From an uncultured Roseburia sp. (GTDB taxonomy: Bacteria > Bacillota > Clostridia > Lachnospirales > Lachnospiraceae), in NCBI GenBank assembly GCA_934358955.1, contig CAKRLC010000059.1:1-17362 (forward strand): DNA of 17,362 nt, read 5' to 3'. The notes below the pieces were generated by a model, which saw only the letters and a list, made by a program, of their open reading frames with translations, ran no database searches and was not told where the DNA came from. Positions within the stretch are counted from its first letter, which is position 1. Each line of letters opens with the position of its first letter. Of the stretch, positions 1-7,089 are shown in pieces. The position numbers were made by a program, and so were the translations under genes.

Positions 1-410
1 TCGGTTACATCTACACGATAGCCGGATTCATTTGCTTTTTCAAAACCATGGATCCGGAAATCAATATCTGTTTCATATGCCTGCAAAATATGGTCAGTCA
101 TATGTTTTAAACCTTTTGGACCAAAAACTTTTAATGGAACCGGGCGTTCTAATACCCATGGGGTAAAGATCAGATCCGGGTATCCGGCCGTATGGTCAGT
201 ATGCAGATGTGTGCAGAAAGCGACCGTTAAAAGATCCGGTCTTAAGGCATCAATCCCGTTAAAATAAGCAGCGGAAGCCTGGCGAACAACACCGGGACCA
301 AAATCAACTAAATAAGCGCGGTCTCCAACAATGACTGCGGAAGCAGGTCCGTTTGCATTCGGGCAGGCATTCGGTGTGCCTGTTCCTAAAAGGACGAGTC
401 TTGTATTCAT
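1..410 (-). CDS. Metallo-beta-lactamase-fold hydrolase, partial (C-terminal part beyond the window)
   Basis: The first 136 codons of a metal-dependent hydrolase of the RNase Z/arylsulfatase-like branch of the MBL superfamily. Visible features are the N-terminal strand MNTRLVLLGTGTPNA, then YLVDFGPG, then the zinc-binding motif THLHTDHTAGYPDL (HxHxDH) around residues 62-72. The remaining metal ligands lie off the window. The start at 408-410 has a strong GGAGGAG site 7-8 nt upstream and overlaps the antiporter stop codon as ATGA, so the two genes are very probably translationally coupled. The substrate cannot be told from the sequence. The fold assignment is secure; the precise function is unknown. 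Confidence 0.85.
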   Translation of the reverse strand, partial: MNTRLVLLGTGTPNACPNANGPASAVIVGDRAYLVDFGPGVVRQASAAYFNGIDALRPDLLTVAFCTHLHTDHTAGYPDLIFTPWVLERPVPLKVFGPKGLKHMTDHILQAYETDIDFRIHGFEKANESGYRVDVT

Positions 411-1810
411 GAATTCGCTCCTCCATTTTCTGAAAGATGTTTAATGGAAATACCTGTAAATCCATAAAAAATACTGAAGATTGGTGTCAGATAAAGCAGG
501 AATAAATAAGGGAAGAATGCAGACCATGCAACACCTAAGGTTCCTGCCATATATACGCCATAGCCGTGCCATGGGATCATAGGGCCAGCCATGGTTCCGG
601 AGTCTTCAAGACAACGGGAAAGGATTTCAGGAGCAACGTTCCGTTCTTTAAATACAGGTGCCATCAGACGGCCTGTCAAAACATGCGCCATAGGCTGGGA
701 ACAGCTGATAAGGCTTGTGACATAACCTACAATTAAAGTTGCGAGGATCATGCTTCCGTCGCTGTTGATCCGTTTTACGATCGCATTCAAAATGTGGTCT
801 AATACACCGAGCTTTTCTAGCATACCGCCCATGCCGACGGCGAAGCAGATGATCGCAACATACTGGAGCATACTGCCCATGCCGCCACGGTTTAAGATAG
901 ACTGCAATACAGATTCTTCAATTCCAGTGGTATAACCGTTGTATGCAGTGCGGATAATGCTCTGTAAGGAATCATGCTGTACAAAAAAGGACACGAAACC
1001 GGCAGCAAAGCTGGAAAGACCGAGTGCTGAGATCGCATTCACTTTGCAAAGCAGGAGAACGATAATTAAAACAGCAGGGATCATAGTGACCAGACCGAGT
1101 GTAAATTCTCCGTTTAAGGCATCAATATAGCCGGTAATACTGCCTTCTGTGTAGCTTCCGTCTGTCTGTTTAAATCCAAGGACCGTAAAAATGATCAGGG
1201 TGATCACATAAGTCGGAAGTGTGGTCCAAAGCATGGAACGGATATGGTCACTGAGCTTTGCACCGGCAACAGCAGGTGCAAGATTGGTCGTATCTGAAAG
1301 CGGACTTAATTTGTCACCGAACATGGCGCCACAGATAACGGCACCGGCAACCATTCCAGGGTTGATCCCCATTGCATTTCCAATCGCCATCATAGCGACA
1401 CCGGCACTTCCGACAGAACCATAAGAGGTTCCGGTTACCATACTTAAGACAGAGCAGAACAGCAGCGTCAGCGGAAGCAGCCAGGAAGGATTGATCATTT
1501 CAAGTCCCCAGGCGATGATCGTAGCGATCGTACCGCTCTGCAGCCAGGTACCAATCATGACACCGATCGCCATAAGCAGGCACAGCGTAGGAACGACCAT
1601 GCGGATGGCATCAAAGGCACCGGCAACGACTTTGTCATAAGCAATGCGGCATGCCTTGCAAAACAGATAAATAAAAATCCAGCTTGCAAACAGCCCGATC
1701 ATCGGACCGCCGGTTTTTAAGCGGATGCACACTGCGACTGAGATAATAATAAGCAGCAGTAACAAAAGTGACTGCGGCAGATTTAGTTTTTTTTCTTCAT
1801 TATTATTCAT
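407..1810 (-). CDS. nhaC: NhaC-family Na+/H+ antiporter
   Basis: Integral membrane secondary transporter of the NhaC family, which exchanges Na+ for H+; some relatives carry organic acids or amino acids instead. The protein is hydrophobic throughout, with about a dozen predicted membrane segments. The family hallmark GDKLSPLSDTTNLAPAVAG is present, with the glycine- and serine-rich segment GTSYGSVGSAGVAMM before it and SCSQPMAHVLTGR plus AGPMIPWHGYGVYMAG in the C-terminal half. I place the start at the ATG at 1808-1810 (467 residues), because GGGAG lies 8 nt upstream of it. An in-frame ATG 15 nt earlier (1825) has no ribosome-binding site. It is followed by the MBL hydrolase with a 4-nt overlap, which suggests a two-gene operon. 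Ion specificity is inferred from family only. Confidence 0.9.
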   Translation of the reverse strand: MNNNEEKKLNLPQSLLLLLLIIISVAVCIRLKTGGPMIGLFASWIFIYLFCKACRIAYDKVVAGAFDAIRMVVPTLCLLMAIGVMIGTWLQSGTIATIIAWGLEMINPSWLLPLTLLFCSVLSMVTGTSYGSVGSAGVAMMAIGNAMGINPGMVAGAVICGAMFGDKLSPLSDTTNLAPAVAGAKLSDHIRSMLWTTLPTYVITLIIFTVLGFKQTDGSYTEGSITGYIDALNGEFTLGLVTMIPAVLIIVLLLCKVNAISALGLSSFAAGFVSFFVQHDSLQSIIRTAYNGYTTGIEESVLQSILNRGGMGSMLQYVAIICFAVGMGGMLEKLGVLDHILNAIVKRINSDGSMILATLIVGYVTSLISCSQPMAHVLTGRLMAPVFKERNVAPEILSRCLEDSGTMAGPMIPWHGYGVYMAGTLGVAWSAFFPYLFLLYLTPIFSIFYGFTGISIKHLSENGGANS

Positions 1811-1877
1811 AGATAAATCTCCCATAATACATTAAATTTGTCCGTTCAACGCGTTAAATTGAAAAAGACACCTCCCC

Positions 1878-1906
1878 ATTATAAGCCGTAACAGAAAAAA
1901 AAGCAA
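1878..1906 (-). promoter_or_regulatory. Sigma-A type promoter for the nhaC-MBL operon
   Basis: Read on the minus strand, TTGCTT (1901-1906) and a perfect TATAAT (1878-1883) are separated by 17 bp. Transcription would start near 1871, about 60 nt before the nhaC start. A GGGGAGG sequence just after the -10 has no usable start codon near it. Confidence 0.6.
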
Positions 1907-1937
1907 TGCCAATAAGCACAGGAATGAAGAATATTTC

Positions 1938-2094
1938 AATATTAGTTACTGTTCACTCGTACCTCGTTCCAGTAACGATTCGCAGCCTCATTTTAAGTTT
2001 TTGCTGCGCAAAAGGAGTCTGCTCACTCTTGCATCACTTTCTTACGCAGCAAAACAGCCAGTGTTTTACTGCTGAGTGAACAGTAACCAATATT
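1938..2094. repeat. 157-bp multi-stem palindromic element
   Basis: The outer arms 1938-1958 and 2074-2094 are inverted copies matching at 20 of 21 positions; the one mismatch becomes a G-U pair in minus-strand RNA. Inside, GTTACTG (1945-1951) can also pair with CAGTAAC (1970-1976), and CGCAGC at 1981-1986 or 2045-2050 can pair with GCTGCG at 2003-2008. Several alternative folds are therefore possible. There is no coding capacity. It fills most of the 1826-2158 intergenic stretch and stops right beside the Pho-box-like hexamers of the next operon. It is probably a MITE or an extragenic palindrome, and it could also end transcription from either side. Confidence 0.75.
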
Positions 2095-2100
2095 ACAGAT

Positions 2101-2154
2101 TTTACAAAAATTATACATATGCCGCGCTGCGATTTTACAAAGACATATTAATAT
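2101..2154 (+). promoter_or_regulatory. Putative Pho box and promoter for the alarmone synthetase-ppk operon
   Basis: TTTACA (2101-2106), TATACA (2112-2117) and TTTACA (2134-2139) lie on an exact 11-bp grid with one slot (2123) empty. A -10-like TAATAT (2149-2154) follows after 9 nt. The pstS and Na/Pi promoter regions show the same grid and the same 9-nt gap. The -10 match is only moderate. If it is right, transcription begins near 2160, after the ATG at 2159, which favours a later translation start. Confidence 0.5.
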
Positions 2155-2158
2155 CAAG

Positions 2159-2821
2159 ATGTTAAAAATAAGAAGAAAAGGAAAGGATTATTTGGGAATA
2201 CAGGATTACAGTAAAGCAAAAGAAAAATTAGAAAGACCGATGGTACAGCTTACATATCAGTTTGCGATCGATGTATTGCTTGCAAAACTGCATATGATCG
2301 ATGCGGATCTGACGGAAAAAAACGGACGTCCGCTTGTGAGAAGTTTTTGCAGCCGTATTAAAACAACAGACAGTATTATAAAAAAATTAGAGCGCAAAGG
2401 CAGGGAGGTCTCCTATGACACAGCAGTCGGGACGCTTAATGATATCGCAGGAGTGCGTGTTGTCTGCTATTTCTCAGATGACATTTATCAGATTGCAGAT
2501 GCCGTACGAAAGCAAAAGGATCTTACGATCATAAAAGAAAAAGATTATATCAAAAAGCCGAAAAAAAGCGGATACGAGAGTCTTCACCTGATCATAGAAG
2601 TTCCGCTGACCTATCTGGACCAGACGAAGAAGATCCGTGTGGAAATCCAGATTCGGTCGGTTGCTATGGATTACTGGGCAGAGCTTGATGCACAGATGTG
2701 TTATAAAAAGGATGCAGGACAGATAGAGGCAGTAGAAAAAGCGACAAGGGAGTATGCAGATGTGATCGCAGGCGTGGACAGCAAAATGTTAGAACTTCGG
2801 AAGAAGATACAAAAAATGTAA
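2159..2821 (+). CDS. Small alarmone synthetase (RelA/SpoT synthetase domain only)
   Basis: A single-domain (p)ppGpp synthetase, which transfers pyrophosphate from ATP to GDP or GTP. There is no HD hydrolase, TGS or ACT domain; the 220 residues fit the RelQ/SasB-like class. Motifs in order are SRIKTTDSIIKKLERKG (about 66-82), DIAGVRVVCYF with the metal-binding Asp, KKSGYESLHL, then VEIQIRS and YWAELDAQMCYK. Compared with the family's usual WAxxEH, the catalytic Glu position is Asp177 and the following His is Ala178. The ATG at 2159 has no clear ribosome-binding site. A TTG at 2192 (209 residues) has AAGGAAAGG just upstream and may be the real start. ppk follows 64 nt later on the same strand, probably in one operon. 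Confidence 0.85.
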   Translation: MLKIRRKGKDYLGIQDYSKAKEKLERPMVQLTYQFAIDVLLAKLHMIDADLTEKNGRPLVRSFCSRIKTTDSIIKKLERKGREVSYDTAVGTLNDIAGVRVVCYFSDDIYQIADAVRKQKDLTIIKEKDYIKKPKKSGYESLHLIIEVPLTYLDQTKKIRVEIQIRSVAMDYWAELDAQMCYKKDAGQIEAVEKATREYADVIAGVDSKMLELRKKIQKM

Positions 2822-2885
2822 AAGGAGTTGTCCATCACTTTAAATAATACAAAGAGAAGATGAAAAAGAAGGAAGGACAAAAGGA

Positions 2886-4973
2886 ATGAAACAAAAAGAA
2901 AACAGTCGGGAATGTTATGCAAACCGCGAGCTTTCCTGGTTAAAATTTAATGAACGGGTATTGGATGAAGCTGCCAGCAAGAATGTGCCACTGTGTGAAC
3001 GGATGGCATTTTTTTCAATTTTCCAGAGTAATCTGGATGAATTTTTTATGGTGCGTGTCGGAGCGTTATACGATCAGATGCTTGTTGATAAAGATGCAAG
3101 GGAAAATAAAACAGGCATGACAAGCGAAGAACAGCTGAAAGCTATTTTTGAAAAAACAAGGATTATTTCCCAGAGAAAAGATTACATTTATAAACAGTAT
3201 ATGAGTGAGCTGGAAGAACAGGGAGTGAAGCTGTTATCCTTTGTGGACATTTTGCCGGAGGATAAGATGTTTTTGGAAAAATATTTCACAGAGTCCATTC
3301 TTCCGCTTTTGTCACCACAGGTGATCGGGAAAAAACAGCCATTTCCGTTTTTAAAAAATAAAGAAATTTATGCGGTTGTTGTATTAGGAAGCAAAAAAGG
3401 AGAAAAGCTTGGAATTATCCCATGCAGCAACGATGTATTCAAACGACTAATCCCGGTACCGTCAGCAAAGAACCGGTATATGCTTGTAGAAGAGCTGATC
3501 CTTCATTATCTGCCGAAAGTATTTGAACATTATGAGATCAAGAGCAAATCCCTGATCCGTATCATCCGGAATGCAGATATTGATGTGGATGAAGCTTTCT
3601 ATGATGAGGAATTAGATTACAGGGACTGCATGAAAAAACTGATCAGCACGAGAAAAAAACTGTGCCCGGTAAAACTTGAACATTCCAGGGTATTAGACGA
3701 CACCGTTATTGAACGGCTCAGAAAAGAACTGGGACTTTTCCGCGATCAGGTATTCCATACGGAAGCACCGTTGGAACTGTCATTTTTGTTCCAGATCCAA
3801 AATACACTGCGCGACCGGAAAGAACTTTTTTATGAAAAGCGGGTCCCACAGAATTCACCGGACTTTGTGGATAATGAGCCGGTTTTGGATCAGATCTGTG
3901 GAAAAGACAAATTACTGTCCTATCCTTATGAAAGTATGAAACCATTTATCCGTCTTTTAAAAGAAGCGGGAAATGATGACCGCGTCGTTTCTATCCGGAT
4001 GACACTTTACCGTGTTGCGAGAAATTCACAGATCGTGGAAGCGTTGATCGAGGCGGCAGAAAATGGAAAAGAAGTTGTCGTACTCGTGGAGCTGCGTGCC
4101 CGTTTTGATGAAGAAAATAATATTGAATGGTCGCAGCGGCTAGAGGATGCAGGCTGTCGTCTGATCTACGGACTCGATCATATCAAGGTGCACTCCAAGC
4201 TTTGCCAGATCACTTACATGTCACCGGAAGGCATCCGTTATATCACACAGATCGGAACCGGTAATTATAATGAAAAAACATCCAAATTATATACCGATTT
4301 ATCATTGATGACTGCCGACCAGAAAATCGGTGAGGAGGCAGCGGAAGTATTTCAGAAGCTTTGCCTTGCGGAGACCATGGAGCAGACAAAGTATCTTTTG
4401 GTGGCGCCGAAATGCCTGCAAAATAAGCTGATCGATATGATGGAAGAGGAAATCCAGAAAGTAAAGGATGGCAAAGAAGGCTACATCGGAGTAAAAATGA
4501 ATTCTCTGACAGATAAGAAGCTGATCGACAAACTGATCGAGGCGTCCCAGGCAGGCGTAAAGATCGAACTGATCGTCCGTGGAATCTGCTGTCTGATCCC
4601 TGGTGTGAAGGGATATACGGAAAATATCAGTGTGATCAGCATCGTGGGAAGATATCTGGAACATTCCAGAATCTACATTTTCGGAAAAGGACAGGAAGCA
4701 AAAATATACATCGCATCCGCAGACTTTATGACGAGAAATACAACAAAGCGTGTGGAAGTGGCTGCACCGATTTATGATGAAGAGATCCGTAAACGGATTT
4801 TGGAAAGCTTCAATCTGATGCTGCGTGATAATGTAAAGGCAAGTGTTTTAAAAGGTGATGGAAATTATTATCACAGAAGCTCAGAGAATATCCAGTTGAA
4901 TTCACAGGAGTATTTTTATGCGGATGCATACAGAAAAGCAGACTTTTACAGGGAAAAACAAAAAGAGGTATAA
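2886..4973 (+). CDS. ppk1: Polyphosphate kinase 1
   Basis: Makes inorganic polyphosphate from ATP, reversibly, at or near the membrane. All parts of the family are present in order: the N-terminal domain with ANRELSWLKFNERVLDEA (about 12-29) and SNLDEFFMVRVG, the head domain, and two phospholipase-D-like catalytic domains. His436 in HIKVHSK is the expected phosphorylated residue (His435 in E. coli), and His593 in YLEHSRIYIFG matches the second conserved histidine (His592). Also visible are DDRVVSIRMTLYR and VVVLVELRARFDEENNIEW around the active site. The length of 695 residues is normal. GGAAGG sits 9 nt before the ATG. It follows the alarmone synthetase and precedes pstS by 161 nt, with no terminator seen between them. 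Confidence 0.97.
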   Translation: MKQKENSRECYANRELSWLKFNERVLDEAASKNVPLCERMAFFSIFQSNLDEFFMVRVGALYDQMLVDKDARENKTGMTSEEQLKAIFEKTRIISQRKDYIYKQYMSELEEQGVKLLSFVDILPEDKMFLEKYFTESILPLLSPQVIGKKQPFPFLKNKEIYAVVVLGSKKGEKLGIIPCSNDVFKRLIPVPSAKNRYMLVEELILHYLPKVFEHYEIKSKSLIRIIRNADIDVDEAFYDEELDYRDCMKKLISTRKKLCPVKLEHSRVLDDTVIERLRKELGLFRDQVFHTEAPLELSFLFQIQNTLRDRKELFYEKRVPQNSPDFVDNEPVLDQICGKDKLLSYPYESMKPFIRLLKEAGNDDRVVSIRMTLYRVARNSQIVEALIEAAENGKEVVVLVELRARFDEENNIEWSQRLEDAGCRLIYGLDHIKVHSKLCQITYMSPEGIRYITQIGTGNYNEKTSKLYTDLSLMTADQKIGEEAAEVFQKLCLAETMEQTKYLLVAPKCLQNKLIDMMEEEIQKVKDGKEGYIGVKMNSLTDKKLIDKLIEASQAGVKIELIVRGICCLIPGVKGYTENISVISIVGRYLEHSRIYIFGKGQEAKIYIASADFMTRNTTKRVEVAAPIYDEEIRKRILESFNLMLRDNVKASVLKGDGNYYHRSSENIQLNSQEYFYADAYRKADFYREKQKEV

Positions 4974-4987
4974 AAACGGAAGCAAAG

Positions 4988-5053
4988 TTTACGGTCATTT
5001 TACAGACGTTTTACAAAGAAGGGGCTATGCTTTTTACATTTCTCCGTTAAAGT
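4988..5053 (+). promoter_or_regulatory. Pho box and promoter of pstS
   Basis: TTTACG (4988-4993), TTTACA (4999-5004) and TTTACA (5010-5015) are spaced exactly 11 bp. After an empty slot a fourth TTTACA lies at 5033-5038, one base off the grid. A weak -10, TAAAGT (5048-5053), begins after a 9-nt gap. No -35 hexamer is visible, as expected for an activator-dependent promoter. In Bacillus, PhoP~P binds TT(A/T/C)ACA repeats of this spacing at about -20 to -60. The leader to the pstS ATG would be about 75 nt. Confidence 0.75.
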
Positions 5054-5134
5054 AATCACTGTCAACAAGAGATAGACACAAAGAAAAAATGGAAAACATA
5101 AGATTCCATATAAGAGATTTGGAGGAAAATCAAA

Positions 5135-6097
5135 ATGAAAAAGAAAGTAATCAGTTTATTTGTAACAGGAATGTTAGCAGTAGGAATGTTAGCTGGATGT
5201 GGTTCTGACAATGCAGCAGATACAACGACAGATGCTGCAGCAACAAATGAAGCTCAGACAGCAGATGCAGCTACGGAAGAAGCACCAGCAGAAAATACAG
5301 CAGATTTTGATGCAAGTGAGTACATCAATGTATTATCCCGCGAAGATGGATCCGGTACAAGAGGAGCATTCATCGAATTATTCGGAATTGAAGAGAAAGA
5401 TGCAGACGGAAATAAAGTAGATAACACAACAGAAGAAGCGACCATTACAAACAGCACATCTGTTATGTTGACATCTGTAGCAAGTGATGAATATGCAATC
5501 GGTTATGTATCACTTGGATCCTTAGATGATACAGTAAAAGCAGTCAGCATTGACGGTGCAGATGCTACAGTTGAAAACATCAAGGATGGTTCTTACACGA
5601 TCGCAAGACCATTTAACATCGCTACAAAAGGTGATGTAAGTGAAGTAGCACAGGACTTCATTAACTACATTATGAGTGCAGAAGGACAGGCAGTGATCAC
5701 AGAAAACGGATACATTGGTTCTGATGATGCAGCAGCATTTGAATCCAATGGAGCTACCGGAAAAGTTGTTGTCAGCGGATCTTCTTCTGTAACACCGGTT
5801 ATGGAAAAATTAAAAGAAGCTTATCTTGCAGTAAACACAGGTGCAGAGATCGAGATTCAGGAAAGTGATTCTACAACAGGTATGACAGATGCAGCAGCAG
5901 GAACCTGTGATATCGGTATGGCTTCCCGTGAATTAAAAGATTCTGAAACAGAGCAGGGACTTACAGCAACAACAATTGCAATGGATGGTATTGCAGTTAT
6001 CGTAAACCTTGACAACCCAACTGCAAACCTTACAACTGATCAGGTTAAGAATGTATATGTTGGTGATGTAGCAACATGGGATGAGCTTGCAGAATAA
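5135..6097 (+). CDS. pstS: PstS phosphate-binding lipoprotein, circularly permuted
   Basis: Extracellular phosphate-binding component of the Pst ABC importer. It has a lipoprotein signal peptide (1-21) with lipobox LAGC and Cys22 as the lipidated residue, then an Ala/Thr/Glu-rich tether (about 23-60). The phosphate-binding fold is complete but in swapped order. Residues 62-195, including SREDGSGTRGAF (68-79), YAIGYVSLGSLDD and DGSYTIARPF, correspond to what is normally the C-terminal half. Residues 209-320, including GKVVVSGSSSVTP, CDIGMASREL, IAMDGIAVIVN and a final ATWDELAE, are normally the N-terminal half. The protein stops just where a normal PstS would run on into its SREEGSGTR segment. 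GGAGG lies 9 nt before the ATG. A terminator follows, so PstS is probably made in excess over the permease. Confidence 0.93.
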   Translation: MKKKVISLFVTGMLAVGMLAGCGSDNAADTTTDAAATNEAQTADAATEEAPAENTADFDASEYINVLSREDGSGTRGAFIELFGIEEKDADGNKVDNTTEEATITNSTSVMLTSVASDEYAIGYVSLGSLDDTVKAVSIDGADATVENIKDGSYTIARPFNIATKGDVSEVAQDFINYIMSAEGQAVITENGYIGSDDAAAFESNGATGKVVVSGSSSVTPVMEKLKEAYLAVNTGAEIEIQESDSTTGMTDAAAGTCDIGMASRELKDSETEQGLTATTIAMDGIAVIVNLDNPTANLTTDQVKNVYVGDVATWDELAE

Positions 6098-6128
6098 TAA
6101 CAATAGAAACATGAAGGAATGAATCAGG

Positions 6129-6160
6129 GACCGGAAGGAATACATTCTTCCGGTCTTTTA
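6129..6160 (+). terminator. Intrinsic terminator between pstS and pstC
   Basis: The stem GACCGGAAG (6129-6137) with CTTCCGGTC (6147-6155) is followed by TTTTA. It sits 32 nt after the pstS stop and 48 nt before pstC. Partial read-through would give more pstS than pstCA message, a common arrangement in binding-protein operons. Confidence 0.8.
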
Positions 6161-6207
6161 AAAAGAGTTTTCGTGAAACAGCCTTTTGATTTTGGAGAAC
6201 ATGAAGA

Positions 6208-7083
6208 ATGAATATCAATAAACTAAAAGAAATCATAATGAAATATGTATTCCTTTTTACCGCGATCATTTCCATTGTGGCAGTCGTATTGATCTGTGTG
6301 TTCCTGTTTGCAAATGGTGTTCCGGCAATGCAGGAGATTGGATTTGCAAAGTTTCTCGGAGGAACAAAATGGAAACCGGGAAATAATTTATATGGCATCT
6401 TCCCGATGATCTTAGGAAGTATCTATGTAACAGGAGGAGCCCTGGTCATCGGTGTTCCGATTGGAATTCTGATGTCGATCTTTATGGCACGCTTTTGTCC
6501 GGAAAAATTACATAAAGTGTTAAAACCGATCGTAGACCTGTTAGCAGGAATTCCGTCGATCGTTTACGGATTCTTCGGACTGGTCGTTATGGTGCCATTT
6601 ATAAGGGATCTTTTTAAAGGAGTGGTGCGGCAGCGTTTTAACGGACAGAGTATTTTGACCGCAGCATTGTTACTTGGAATTATGATCTTACCTACGATCA
6701 TCAGTGTATCGGAATCCTCGATCCGTGCGGTAGAACAAAGCTATTACGAAGGAGCGCTTGCACTGGGAGCAACGCATGAGAGAAGCGTGTTCAGTGTCGT
6801 AGTCCCGGCCGCAAAATCAGGTGTGTTTGCAGCGATCGTGCTTGGTGTCGGCCGTGCATTAGGTGAGACAATGGCAGTTATGATGATTGTCGGCAATCAG
6901 CCACGAGTACCGAACAGCATTTTTCAGGGTGTGCGTACACTTACAACAAATATCGTACTTGAGATGGGATATGCGACAGACCTGCACAGGGAAGCACTCA
7001 TCGCAACCGGCGTGGTACTGTTCGTATTTATCCTGATTATTAATATATCGTTTTCTATTTTAAAGAGAAAAGGAAAGGAGTAG
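6208..7083 (+). CDS. pstC: Phosphate ABC transporter permease PstC
   Basis: One of the two membrane subunits of the Pst importer. About six membrane helices are visible, the first at roughly residues 12-36. The typical permease segments are IPSIVYGFFGLVVMVPF and the EAA-type loop EGALALGATHERSVFSVVVP, which docks on PstB, followed by GRALGETMAVMMIVGN. The 291-residue length is normal. GGAG (6194-6197) precedes the ATG by 10 nt. The ATG at 6201 is out of frame and soon stops, so 6208 is the better start. pstA begins 6 nt after the stop. Confidence 0.96.
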   Translation: MNINKLKEIIMKYVFLFTAIISIVAVVLICVFLFANGVPAMQEIGFAKFLGGTKWKPGNNLYGIFPMILGSIYVTGGALVIGVPIGILMSIFMARFCPEKLHKVLKPIVDLLAGIPSIVYGFFGLVVMVPFIRDLFKGVVRQRFNGQSILTAALLLGIMILPTIISVSESSIRAVEQSYYEGALALGATHERSVFSVVVPAAKSGVFAAIVLGVGRALGETMAVMMIVGNQPRVPNSIFQGVRTLTTNIVLEMGYATDLHREALIATGVVLFVFILIINISFSILKRKGKE

Positions 7084-7089
7084 GGCAGT

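Noticed and set aside
1867..1876. Shine-Dalgarno-like GGGGAGGTGT on the minus strand as the start of a leader peptide
   Set aside because: No start codon lies at a usable distance, and the nearest frames stop after a few codons.
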